In this document: in pieces, positions 39,041-52,106 of the stretch
Numbering within the stretch: the stretch's first letter is position 1
Layout of the letters: each line of letters opens with the position of its first letter
Source: Malurus cyaneus samueli
Lineage: Eukaryota > Chordata > Aves > Passeriformes > Maluridae
Direction: 5' to 3'
NCBI GenBank assembly: GCA_009741485.1
Contig: CM019216.1
Location: 52,711,943 to 52,775,942, forward strand
Length of the DNA stretch: 64,000 nt
Program-made: the position numbers and the translations under genes
Notes under the pieces: model-generated
Told to the model about the DNA's origin: nothing
The model's database searches: none
What the model saw: the letters and a program-made list of their open reading frames with translations, nothing else

Positions 39041-41386
39041 CTAAAAGAGAGATAAGAGCACCACAGCTTTATCACAACCATGCCACAGAGAAAAAAGCGC
39101 AACATTCACTTCCTCTTGCAGAAAAGCAGCTGAAACCAAAGCTGCACTTCGGTAAAAGCTGAGGCTGCCTCAAGTCTTGCTAATGGGATCAGGGGTGGTG
39201 GGAAAGCAGCAGGAGAGGCAAGATAAAGGACTGTGGGATTGCAGAAATGGTTAAGAACATTCAATTCACTAAGATTAGCTTCAAAACAGCAGCTGTTAGT
39301 TTTATAAGCAATTTGCTTGTGAAGCAAAAGGGAAAAAAAAAACTTCATACAGTCACTTTCTCAGAATTGTTACACCACCTTCAGATCCCATTCTCTGTGT
39401 GCTCATGAAGCATATGTGTTTGAATAAATACTTCAACTGTATGACAGTTTTATCCAAGGAAAAATTTAACACAAAAAGACATTGCAAAGTTTTGCTTTGA
39501 TCATTGCATATTTTCTTTTTTTCTTTTTTTTTTTCTGTTTGTTTTGTTTTGCTTAGAAATCAGCATTTGGATATACAATTTTATAAATATCTGCAAAAAA
39601 TACATTTATATTCCATTTCACCTAACAAATCTATTGGACAGTGAAATACAGTGCATCAATAGTTTTATGAAAAAGAGTACTAACAGTCATCAGCACAATG
39701 TATACATTTTTATAAATTACTAGAAGTCTGTTTTCTACCCTGAGTATGAAAATATCAATACAATTTCTTACTTATTTCCTATGCCCTATGAACAAAATTC
39801 TGCCCTATGAACTCTGAGCAGAAAAGCATGAAAGGAAAACAAATGAACTGAAAGAATATGGGAATTGCTCACTTCCCTCATCGTGAAGAGCAAAATTATG
39901 ACCTATTTTACACACAGAATGCTGCTTCCCTACCTACAAACTTCACCTCATATTCCTCTAGGAAATTCTAAGTAGAGGTCAGAGACAGGGATCATTAGGA
40001 GCAGTAGGAGGGTTAACAGGACTGAAGGAGATAGCTAAGTTATGATGATCAGGATAGAATAAACCTTCTATTTTATTATTCATGCATGCTTTTAAATTTT
40101 AGGACTGATGAATTCCATAGTGCTTTTTTCATTTCTATTTCTGCTTTGAGTAAGATCACCTGCGAGTTGCGTGTGTAAAAATATAGCCAATGTCACTTGT
40201 ATTTTCATAATTCCATGTCACCAATTAAAGAGATTAAATCAGTTATGAATGGGAAAAGATGGCAATGATTACATCATTGTAAATTTTATGCGGCACTTGG
40301 TGAGCTGGTCAGCATCAAAGTATTGGTTTCAGCATAGTTTTCAGTAGATAAGAAATTTGTCTAAATTTGCGTGCAGTAGTCCTGATTTTACATAAAGAAG
40401 CCAAACAATGAAATGCCTTTATGATAACTCTCCTCCTTGCATTAGGAAAGCTAACACAGTAATTACAGGTGATGCTGACCGTACAGAAATATGAACTGTA
40501 GAACAGAACCAAATTAAACCACACTAATGAGCACCACGATCATGTCCAGTAAGAGGTGCTCTAACAGTGCCCACTTCAGTTAAATAACAACCTCATGAAA
40601 ATCATGAGGCCACTTACAGTAAAAAAACCCAAAACCCAAAATGGAATGTAGGAATGTAACACTAAGTACTTGGCAGCATGAAAAACAATGAAAGGCAGGA
40701 CAAAACCTACTTTGTTTTGCCGTGTCTTTTGTAAGATAGTTTGGGTGAAAATGTTGTGGTTTATTGGAAAAAATTACAAAAATTCAGTCACATGGGAACT
40801 GCCACAAGTAGTTCAAACCATTTAAGCAAGTCCCACTGACTGTCTCTTCGAAGTAAGAAATTAATATAACTATGTGCCCTGTAATACAACTAGTTTAGTA
40901 AATATGGCAATTCGAATAAAATGTGGAAATTACCATTATATTCTCTGTTGAAATATGATCGGAAAAATGACTGTAACAGGATATAGGAAATGCCCTTCAG
41001 AACCAAAGAAGAATACAAACCATTCACAATTGGACTTTCTTCTGATGTGACATTAAAAAATTTGTCAAGTTCTATTTGGGTCCAAGTCCAAGCAAAAAAA
41101 AACCCCAAAACCAAAAAAACCAAACCAAAACAAAAAAAAGCCTCAACAAAATTTTACAACATTGTTTTTCAAGAGTGATACAAAAGCCACAATGTAGTTA
41201 TCCAGTTATGAACATCTTTTTAGATGAGGGAATTGCTCACTTATGAAGATCTTTTTAAGAATTACCAAATCCACAGTAGAGAAACAAAAAGTCCTTGGGA
41301 TCCCGCTAAGAAAAAGGGCATGATTTCAGAAGCAGATACAGTATAACAGGTGCGGAAGATATTGCAAAAAATTACATAATACTTAC
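39041..41386 (-). other. AHI1: AHI1 intron
   Basis: Intron preceding the SH3 exon, with a GTAAGT donor and TAG acceptor. It includes a T-rich tract at about 39513-39550 and an A-rich tract at 41094-41140. No exon was recognised. Confidence 0.55.
41094..41140. repeat. A-rich tract with CC/CCC interruptions
   Basis: Degenerate poly-A of the AAACCAAA type. Similar tracts occur at 45487-45521, 49138-49184 and 63070-63101. They are low-complexity sequence common in bird introns. No retroposon body was seen beside them. Confidence 0.75.
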
Positions 41387-41452
41387 TGTCTCTCTCCCGG
41401 GTGGACAACTATTTCCTCTTCCCACTCCCAATGCAGTCAGGCTGTCATCATT
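41387..41452 (-). CDS. AHI1: AHI1 linker exon immediately before the SH3 exon
   Basis: This 66-bp exon has an acceptor TTCTAG and a strong ACA|GTAAGT donor, phase 0 at both ends, and is open in the frame that leads into the VVALYDY start of the SH3 exon. It encodes 22 residues (NDDSLTALGVGRGNSCPPGR, then ET). The segment falls in the linker between the WD40 repeats and the SH3 domain. It shows little similarity to the human linker as I remember it, so either the linker has diverged or this is an alternatively used exon. The splice sites and phase fit are the main evidence. Confidence 0.6.
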
Positions 41453-44400
41453 CTAGAAGAATGAATTATTTTAAATTTTAATATGAAGCATTTTGCTGAA
41501 CTATGATTGCATTTTCATTTCTCCTGTAAGACAGTAAGAATTATCTGCAACAAAGTGTTTTTTTTGAAAAGAAAAAGCAGAAGTGATGTTAAGCAACACT
41601 GAGGAATATTGGCTATTGGCTGGTAGATGATTAGAAAAAGATACTAAATTTTTCAATTATGAACCCCACACCAAAGACATAACTGGACTGATGACTGATG
41701 CAGTCCAAGCTTTTTTGTACTGCAAATACTACAGCAGGTATTGAAGAAGCTGTGGCAGTGAACTTTAACCTCTGAAACAGTATGTAAAAGATGTCACTTC
41801 CACATAATGGAGCATTTGAGGTTGTCTTAATAACCAATACTTTCCATTTAATTCTAATTGTTCTGTTCTCACCACTTAAGATTTTCAATAAATTCAAAAG
41901 TATAGTAGGTATATAATGCAAACATCAGGATAAGCCTGGACCTAAAAAAAATGCTTTCTGTATAATAATAGAATGTTTAAGCAGAAAGAAGATTTAGAAT
42001 AGAAAAAATATGAAAATTAGCAGAGGAACAACAAACTAGGAAAAAAAAGGAAGAGCTGGAAGTCCTTTTCTGGTGTTGCTTAATTATTTTTCCAATGATC
42101 TGTCTTCATTAAGGGCAAACCAGTTTCCCCTTGATTTTGTGCGCATGAAAGGATACACACTACCACACAAAATAGAAATATTACACTGCAATTAAAATAT
42201 TTTAAAGAAGTCAAATGTGAGCTTTGTGTAGTAAACATTTCCACCCCTAGCAGATATACCACATTATAAACATTTGAATTTGAGAATTTATATCAAACAG
42301 ACTTCACCTTTTTCACATTTCACAGACAGTCCTTTATCAATCTTTGGCGTGAACTTCTTTCTGTTCTTGTGCTTTTAAAAATATATATTGAAAATGTCTT
42401 GTTCTTTTTATTCTCAGTGTTTCATTTTTTAATTTATTTTTTATTATGGTGGTCCAAGGAACATCATAAAAAATCACAATGAAAATCACTGCAAATCCTC
42501 ACTGGAATAAATGGCATTCTTGAGATCGGGGGTTCTTGCCCTCAGTTGTTTTCATAATTTAGCTGAGCTTATCCCATACAGGAAAGAAATCACTGACTAT
42601 CCTGAACTTAGAGATTCTATCCAGTCTCCAGATTGTTTTGGCATTGCCACCATAGACACACACAGTAGTTACAGAGGACTCAGTATAAAAGTGAACAGTT
42701 GCACTCAGTTCTTATCATCCACCAAAACATTTAAGAGTTTATGCACCTAAGAGTTCTGAATAATAATGTACATGCAGAAAAGGAAAAAAAATGTAACTGC
42801 CTGATTTGACAAACAAATTTTAAAGAAAGACTGGTGGAGCTGCAGTTCAGAGTACAAGGCTTGTTCAGTGGTCTACTGGTAGTCAGCACTGCAGTACAGG
42901 TTTCAGCGAATTCTCATTTTCCATTCTCAAGCTTAAGAGAACTGTGCAGGCAATGTGCCTAGCCCGTGGGATGGGAGTGCCTCCTGTTGCTCAAAAATGA
43001 TTCATCAGAATTATTAGCAGTATTATTTAGGTATCTAGTTCAGGTACTCATATTGCCCCATTATTGTGTCTCAATCTGTCTGTCTCTCTCTTGTTTTTAA
43101 TAAAGTATTTATGTGGCTCTCAAACACTCGACAAGAGCTTGAAAAGAGCAAGCTGTTTGGAAATAACAAGCTAAAATCTGTGAGTCACCCCGAGACTATG
43201 CCGAATGTTCTCAGACATTGCCTTAAACTTTTAAGGCAACAACAATATGAAGAGGTGCCTCTTAAAGAGATACTCTGAGCATGTCCCTGGCTGCACAAAC
43301 TTCTACCTCCAGCTGTCCGGGGCAATAGCCATGGCTGTCTACAGCTAATGCAAGGCAGCAGAGCTGCCTCTGGCATGCCATGCTGTTCCTCAAGCAGTAT
43401 CAACTACCATTTATTCTGCAAGAAACACCCAACAAAAACTACCAGCCTTTAGCTTAGAAATATCTTTTTTTTTTTTTTTTTTAAATGCTGTGTCACAAGA
43501 TTAAGGCACATTTTCAGGAATTCAGAAAAGGAACTTGCATACTGAATTTTGTGACTACATCATTCTTAATACAATATTAATGTCTCATTTTCTCATGGAG
43601 GATGGAAACTAGCTAATCCTTTTCTTGAACTGGAACAGATGTGGGGCTATAGTTGTGTTCAAAGGAGTTGGTCTTTTGGGGAGGTAGACCATCTGTGAGA
43701 AACAGAAACTAAATGCTTGCTGAAAAAGTGTGCCATTTCACACTGATTGCAGCTGAACAAAACTGTTAGCAGCTTTCAGCATCAAGGTACATCCTCAGAG
43801 GAAGAGAAATAAATCCATCAGTTGATGCACAGCTCTAGACCATGGAGTATCACACTGGTTATCCACGACTAACCTACTTAGATACCCTTCACATTTCTAA
43901 CTCAAAACCAAACAAAAATGTTTCAAGACACTGATACAAAAGAGGACATTGCACATGAGAGTAACCCGATTATCAATTCCCGATAATAGCTCTAATTAAA
44001 ACTGTTATGGCTTCTTTTTAATGGGGTAGTTTCAGTGTTTGCACAAATGGAAGTTTTGGGTTTTTTTGATGCAGATGTAGAGTGGTCAACAGGATTTGGG
44101 CATCAGACAGCACTCGTTCCCTCAGGAGAAGGAGTACGGAGTAAGAACAAAGTGGTATCTCATTGCTGCCTTTTCTGTAAAAACTTCAGCATTTCATTTC
44201 TACAACTGAACAAATACATTTAAATTAACACAATATCAAAACTCGAAGAAAGAAATATGGAAAAATGTGAAGTCTAATGATTCATATAGTTTCATATGCT
44301 TCTTCCTTATATGTAAACATGTTCTTCATTTTAACAGAATAAATATACAGATTAAGTCCCACTTATAACTAGACATTAACTCTTAATAATAACACTTGGA

Positions 44401-46857
44401 AAATAAGCTTTTCTATGATTAATTTTAGGCAGACCCTACACATAAGAGGGTGAACCCTGATGTGCATGCATACAGGGCCAAAGCTACTCTTCCTCCTTTT
44501 ACCATTAACGACAGATTCAGGGACATGAAGAAGGACAAGCATCCATTTCCAGGATGCTTCACAGCAGCACTGCTTCCCTTCATTCCAGCTCCCCAAATCT
44601 GCTATCTGCAGAATGGAAGAGAAACTGGGAATATTATTCCAGCAAACACTCCAGCAAAGACACAAGGAATGTGTGTTTACAGCTTCTCTTGTCTGTCCAA
44701 CAAGTCTGTGCCGAGTGTGTAATACCCTACATTCTGAGACTGTTACCTTGTGGGGTTGGGGGGAGCTTGTTGCCACTTTTGGTTTATGGTGGTTCTTTCT
44801 AATTTTAAAGGAGGAACAATAAGAAAAACAGAGTTTGACTGAAAACCCTTGGTTTGCTTAAAAGATAATATTTTAGACATTTTAAAATTCTACAGAATAA
44901 ATCTGATATTTTAATGTTGATCCATTGGTTTCCTTTTTCCTTAAGAAACTAAGGGTTAGAAATTTATTTAATTATCTCCTTCCCTAAGAATGCTATGCAA
45001 GCTCTTTACTCCAGTAATAGAAGTTTTCAATTAAATGCTAAATAAGATGAGACTTAGAAGAAAAGAGCTGAATACTATTAGCACTTTTGCATTTCTGTTC
45101 TTGTTCTCTGGTCCGATGCGCGTCCAATGCTCAGGACATCTAACTGCAAATTTAGTCTAAAGGAAATGGAAGTATAAGTGTCAGTATTAATAGCTAAATT
45201 TAAATTACACTAAAAGTATCAATTGCTGAGAATGATATATTCTTATTCAGGCATAATAATCTGTCTGTAGACACTGTAAAGTTACTTTCTTAGGCTTCAG
45301 ATGACTACAGTCCTGATTTGATTACAGCCCTTCACTATTTAATAAGCATGGGAATCTATAATTTGCCTAGAGGAAAAAAGGACCAAAGCTGCAACAGGCA
45401 GCACTTTACTGAAACCTGCAACGTACAAACAGAAATCAGAAATGCAAACACAGCTGCTGCAGTAAAGCCTACAAGGATTTAAATCTAAAAAAAACCAAAA
45501 AAAAAACCAAAAAAAAAACCCAAGGAAATTAAAAAGGAAAAAAGATCAATTCAGAAGCACGTGAATGATTCCAGCTCCTGGAATGATTCAAAACCTCTTC
45601 AACTATTTTGTCATTTCTAAATACACTACTTTTTTGATATTAATTACTCAGTTAACCTGCAGTTATATGTACTACTGCATTTTTAACAGAAGTAACAAAT
45701 ATATTCAAAACCTTAATTTAAGCTTTCTCAGAAAAAAAACTGTTTTAAATTAGCTGCTACCTAGCTTTTCATGAAACAATTGATCCTGCAAAAGTTTATC
45801 AAGATTGCTGTGGTGGAGAACACTACAGTACTGGTTGAGCAACTCATATTTTTCCCTAAAAAATTATATCTTGATGGCTAAAAAACTGAAAAAGTGAAAA
45901 CAGGAACCATTTACCAGCTAACACAACAGCAATGTAAAACCATGCTTTCAAAATTTCTTGGTGAATCCTATATATCTTACAAGCTTTCCCCAACTGTCTT
46001 AAGAGATTCTGTTGAAAAAGATAAGTCTAAAAACATCCAAAGTCCAAAGCAATCTAAACAAAACTCCAAATTGAAACTGTAAAACAGCTACTAATGATCC
46101 AAGTTAATTTATATCCATTTACAACATTTTTCTCAAAAATTACAATTAGTGCAATTATAACAGAATATTTAACCATGCAATTCTATCCACAGGTGCAGGA
46201 GAATTAACATCTCCAGTACAACAGGCCCAGCTCCATAGAGACACAAATGCATTCAGTATTCTGGTGCACCACTTACTCTTTCTTCACTAGTTTCTCCATA
46301 TATTTTCTGTTTAATACAGGTTCATAAAATGTATAGTTGCAATTAATGGCATTTACAGATTCTGTTGGATTTTTAATATGGTGATCAGCAAGCCAGAAAT
46401 AAAGAAATGAATGAATATAATTAATAGCAGTTTACAATCGATTTCTAATAGATAAGCCATTAAGTAAAGAGGGGATAGCTGTGATTTCACTCTTAATAAA
46501 AAGATGAAGTATGAGTATGAGTGAAAACAGGTGCTGCAAAGAGAATTTGATTCCAAGTTATTGTCTCTCAGCCACTTATCAACATCTGCTTTGATAACAC
46601 AGGAGAGTGATTTTATCTTATTTCTAAACAACAAAAAGTAAACAATGCAAAAAAATTAAGCTTTTGATTTGCAGATATCTGATCTCAGCTGCTCATAGCA
46701 TAAGGTAATTTGACCATGTAGACAATTGGTTTGAAGATATCTCTTTTTTGAACAAAGACTGGACAAAAAAAACACCTCTCTACAATGAGAACTTGGGAAT
46801 AATGACATTTTATAGTTAAACATCAATATAAAAAAATGCAAAAAGAGATTTCCTTAC
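41453..46857 (-). other. AHI1: AHI1 intron
   Basis: This 5.4-kb intron has a GTAAGG donor and TAG acceptor. An unassigned plus-strand open frame at 43111-43278 is discussed among the findings. No other feature was recognised apart from a poly-T run at about 43466-43482 and an A-rich tract at 45487-45521. Confidence 0.5.
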
Positions 46858-46916
46858 CGTATGTAGTCTACCCAATAGTGTTCGACTAAGAGGATTTCCT
46901 ACTGGGCTGATGCACC
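46858..46916 (-). CDS. AHI1: AHI1 linker exon
   Basis: This 59-bp exon has a good acceptor (TTTTCTTTTCACAG) and an ACG|GTAAGG donor. It begins with two bases of a split codon, so the preceding exon must end in phase 1, and ends in phase 0, fitting the exon at 41387-41452. It encodes 19 residues (CISPVGNPLSRTLLGRLHT), basic and Ser/Leu-containing, with no recognised domain. It sits in the WD40-SH3 linker. Assignment rests on splice sites and phase only. Confidence 0.55.
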
Positions 46917-49900
46917 CTGTGAAAAGAAAAGGCTGTGAATTTTCTGCTTGTTATCCTTTTCCATCGAATAAACCATTTTATTTTAAAATCATTATGTTAG
47001 CAGGATATGTTTGACAAAATTCTAATGAAAAGCAGCAGCATCTTTCAGTCACAACTATGCATCCTTCAGTCAGGAACAGTTGGAGGGTTTATTTAACTAA
47101 CAGACCTGACACAAGGTTAACTAATCCAATATTTCCATTCAAATGATTTGGAGAAGTAGCTCAAGCTATGTCCACATGCCACCTCGTGCTCAAAGCTGAC
47201 ACTATTATCTAGGCTGTATTGCTTTTCTCTTCATTGAATTTCCAAGTAATGCATACAAAGTTTTCCAACAGAAATGATCACAAAAACTCACAAAGGAATT
47301 ACTTCCTTATTTTATCTGAAAGAATAACTATTCCTATTCAGTAGTTTCCTTTGATCATCTGAGTTCCTATCACAACACATCTTGCTGTTTATTTTATTCA
47401 CTCTCTACATAGCACACTTGAACAAGTACTTGTAAATTCTTTTCTTTTCAAACTATTATGTTAACTACTAAGCTCAGGAAAATCCTTTTATCATCTATGG
47501 ATTTATCTTTTTGTTATTGGTCTCCTCAGCTGTATACTTAAGAAAACATCTTAAAAAGAAAAGATACAAAAAAATCTGAAAATCGTTGAACATGACAGTG
47601 AAAAATGCCACCACTTCATTGGAGAACAGTTTCTCAAGAACAGAAATGCCAGGCAACACAGAGTTAAGCTCACCGGCTTTTCTCTGTGAGATACTAGCTT
47701 TGAAACAAGTTTTGTTTTTAAAGAGAAATAAGTTCTGAAAACTCATTTTCATTTGTCACACCAAAAGCCTGCTTTTGAGGAGTCCAGTATCTGAATAAAG
47801 GGCACTTTTCAGATTCGGATTCCCATGTACTGGTAGAGCTCCAAAAGGAAGCTTGCATAATTCCACCTACAGTACACTTTCTAAAGCCTAGTGGTTTTGA
47901 CTTTCACAGGAGATTTAGTCATAAATCATTAAGATACTTAGAGATTTCTAAATAGAATAAAATGCAAGCTCAAGCAATTGTAGTTAAAGTATGCTCCTTC
48001 GAATCTGCATGTGACTAATTTTGTACTTGTGAGAAATCCTAAATACATGCAATAATGGATTATTCACCTTCATGTATGAATTAAAACATTTTGGCCTTAA
48101 TAATTTCAGAAAATCTTGTACAAATTGTGAAATACTTTCTTTTGAAAGGCTTTGCTTTCTATTACTTTCTCCCACCTCTTTTGAGCAGAAAAAGATGAGA
48201 ATATGAACCATTTCCTAAATTCAATCTGTACTCCATGAGAATAGTACTGAAGGTAACCTTTTTTCGAACAAGTTATTCGCTAAAACAATTGTTCGGCACT
48301 GACACCAAAAGTCAGAGAGGATACTCCTCCTGTTGCTATCATTATCTACATACTCACATATTTATAAAACCAGATGCTACAGAGATAATACATATGGACA
48401 TACTGTTGCATACAAGTGTCATATCAAGTCTTTGAATAAAAAAAGAATCCAACAAACTGAAAACCAATAAAAAGTCTGTATGATGATTTTTGTTTTTTAG
48501 ACAGCCGATTTGAACATGGCAGTGTTGTGGCAATTTACACAAACCATACTTTATTTAGTAAGATTAAAAAATATTTAAAATATTTGATAAAAACATTTTG
48601 TTTTTTTTTGCAAAAACATTCAAGTTTTAAGTAAAAACAACAATTAATCTGCGTTTTTATCAGTAGCATCATTGACCTTCTCACTTTTCTATGGAAAATA
48701 CACAACTTCCAAGTGCTCCTGGACTGCACATTTATGGATGCGAGTACTTCTGTGCAACCTCTATATTTAGCTGCTTATCAGCTGAAAACTTTCTGGTTAG
48801 ACTGATATTCCCACTTAGGCTTCAATAAAGGGCAGCACAGATCTGCTATGCTGCAAGCCTAGGACAGAGACAGATGTGTAACTCAAAGATAGGAGTGCTA
48901 TGTGGAATTCTAGAAGCTGGCGCTGGTTTACACTCAGTGTTTTTCATGACTAGAGTCTAAATAAACAGAAAATTCTTATTACTTTCTTGAGGTATAAACA
49001 GACCACAGCACACCTGGGTCCAAACACTATATGATCATGCCTGCTGGTTACCCCAAACTAGTCTGTAATGTTATCTCTAAGTTGTTTTTAGTTATCAAGC
49101 ATTTCTTTAGTAGTCCCAGCATTCGAAATGGTCATATTAAAAATCCCCAAGCAAACAAAACAAATCCAAACCAACAAAAAAAACCTGTTCAAGTCTTCCT
49201 CATTCACAAAACAAGGTCCATTCAGCAAGCAAGGGAATATCCATCCCTTCTTCCCCAAAGGAAGAAGTAGAATTTTAAAGCACTGTCACATGGCTATCGG
49301 CTTGATATGGTTCCATGCTTGATGAAGCATGTAAATGACATCAAGCAGGTGTGACTAACAGCCTCAGCAGTGCTTTGCTTTGGTTCTCTCATCCAGGCTG
49401 TACATGCTTTTCAACCACGATATTGAAACTGAGGTCCTAATTCCAGAAGGACATTTCCCCTTCATCTAAAAAATTAAGTTTACAGGACACCGTGACCTGC
49501 TGGGACTCTCACTTAGTCTGAGCTTATAGAAAGGCCACTAAGTCCCTTGTAAGGTCAAGCCTAAAAAACCCTCACATTAATCTAGACTGTCCTATCTTAA
49601 GGATTCTTCAGAATCACAAACAGAGAAGCATTTCTATTAACACAGAGGGTTTACTTGAACTCCCCAGCAATCTTCTTTCTTAATGGCATCATCTGTCTTT
49701 ACCTTCAAAATCATATATATCCTGAGAAGCTAATCTTCTCTATGAACTTATCAAAATTTCAATTACTGCATTTCCTATTACTCTGCATTGATTCTTCAGA
49801 GGTTTCCCTTGTATGGAATTTTACATGAGAAGAAAATTTAATTCTTGAATAACTTACTGCCAATGTCTAGCTGCAATGTTAGGCATCTCAAAATCACAGA

Positions 49901-51835
49901 TGCAAGCACTTTTCCTCAAATGAATTTTCACATCGACATAATTTAAAATCAGGACAGCTGTTCTTTAGGGTCCACGTAATCCTATATTGTTAAAATCATG
50001 TTGTGAGCCCAAGCCTGTGCTGACTTTAGGGAAATGACTACCAAAGAATTGGTTTGAAAAACTATCTATCTGTCTGCCTTGAGAGAAGTCTGAAACTGTG
50101 GTAGTTTCCTGCCTAATTTGATCAGTGAACTGAAAGTGTATCCTCAGTTCCCCTCAGTCACTTCTGGCAAAATACTCTCACTACATATAAATACAAAACA
50201 CATCACTATAACTGCAACTAAAGAGAAAAGCAGACAGAAGCTTTTGGGAACAGCTGTCCTGTCCAAAATGTGTCTGTACTACCAAGTCCCCAGTTTTGTC
50301 GCATACTTTCACTGAAAAACTACTCTCTGCTCTAGATAAACACATTAGTGTGAGGTGATGAAATCCTAGATCAAATTAGATCAAATTCTAAACAGTTGGA
50401 CTGAAATGCACAAAATAGATGAGTTCACTTCCAAACAGACTTGACTTATACAGAAATTGATACCAGCAACAGTGATCCAAAATAGTACGATGCAGAACAG
50501 GAAAGAAGTCTTTTTAGAGAGCCACATAATTCCACTATTATTCTACTGGACTGTCTACAGCCACCCAATGTGAAATGTTTTGGGAAAAAATGCTTTTTAA
50601 AATAGGATTAGAGAACATTTATTACAGAACATATTTTAATAATTTTTCAAAAGAAGGCTTTTTCTCTCTTTCTGAAATGCTCTTGATAAATTATTTTTTT
50701 AATTATTAAAGGTATTTGAACATAATAAATCTCTAAGGATTCCAGTCACATGGAATCTAGAGTTAGTGAAATCAACCAAAAGTTCATCCTGGAAAACACT
50801 CAGAAAATCACAAAACAAAGGACAAATATATATCCAAGAAAACTGAAAAATGTTAATATTCAGACATTTCTGTGACAAACATCTCTAAAGCACACAGAAA
50901 GAAAAAAGAAATTACCTACTCTAGTTACATATTATTCTGTTTTTAACTTAGTTTTACTTCAGGTTTATACTAATTGCTAATGTCTCAGAACTCACAAAAA
51001 AATCCTGGAAGACATGAAAACAAACAATGCCTCTAGGAAATGTTATTTCTTATTACAGACATTCTTATGAATTATATCATGGTCTGTTGCAACACAGTGC
51101 AGTTAAAATACACCAATTAAATAATAAACACTGGAAAAAAATCAAGTCAGATACAAGATGAATATGCTCATTCTTCTTTCTGCTCATCTTCTGTGGCTTT
51201 AAAACTATTTCCAGTAAACAGAAACATGTTTTCAGCATAGTCAGCTATTGAGAAGTACGACCTTTGTGACCAAAAGATCTTTTAGAATGCACGACAATCT
51301 CTACTTTGGGTCTCAAAGGAAAGTTTTGAGGTTTTCAAAGTAAAAGCTTTCAGCTATTTCTGTAATTTAATTTTTCAATCTATATATGAAGTAAGAGAAA
51401 GAAGATAATTTTGTAATGATCTAAATATATATTAATCTTCCCTCAAAGACTTTATCCTCAAACCACTTATGCTCTAATAGATCAAACAGAATTAATTAAA
51501 TAAAATGATTGTTTATATATTGAGTAAGAACCTGTTTTCCTTTATTTAAACACAGGATCACAAATACATTTAAAATCCACCACAAGTATTTTCAGATGCA
51601 GTTCACATAAAATGAAAGGTGTGGATGCACCCACTTAACACAAACATACCTTTTTGTGTTACCAGCAAAGCAGATGTTTCACTAATACCAATTGCTGCAG
51701 ATGAAAGCCTACTTACATCTCTGCTCTACATAACTTAGTCTAGCACCTATGATTTCGAAGATATTCCAAATTGAACTGGAAAACTGATAGGACCAAAGTG
51801 CATTGAAAACTGGTTTAATGAAGTTTAATCTGTAT

Positions 51836-52106
51836 CATAGTGACAAGACAAGAGAAAATGGCCTCAAACTGCATCAGGGGAGGGTCAGGTTAGACATTAG
51901 GAAGAATTTCTTCATGGAAGGGGTTGTTAAGCATTGGAATAGGTGCCAGGGAGGTGGTGGAGTCACCAGCCCTGGAAGCATTCAAGAAATGACTGGATGT
52001 GACACTTAGTGCCGTGGCCTAGTTGACATGATGGGAATTGGTAAAGCTTGAACTCCATGATCTTGTAGGCCTTTTCCGACCTAAGCATGGCTGTGATTCT
52101 GTGATC
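51836..52106 (+). mobile_element. CR1 LINE 3' fragment
   Basis: The sequence GTGACAAGACAAGAGAAAATGG begins a CR1 C-terminal block that translates with [19 protein letters not shown], the equivalent of the CR1 RLDIRKKFF...VVRHWNRL end of ORF2. It is followed by the 3' UTR with GAACTCCATGATCTTGTAGG, a CTTTTCCGACC segment and the ATTCTGTGATCT tail. It is 5'-truncated, and is a different CR1 subfamily from the copy at 31-32 kb, judging by its 3' end. Confidence 0.9.
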
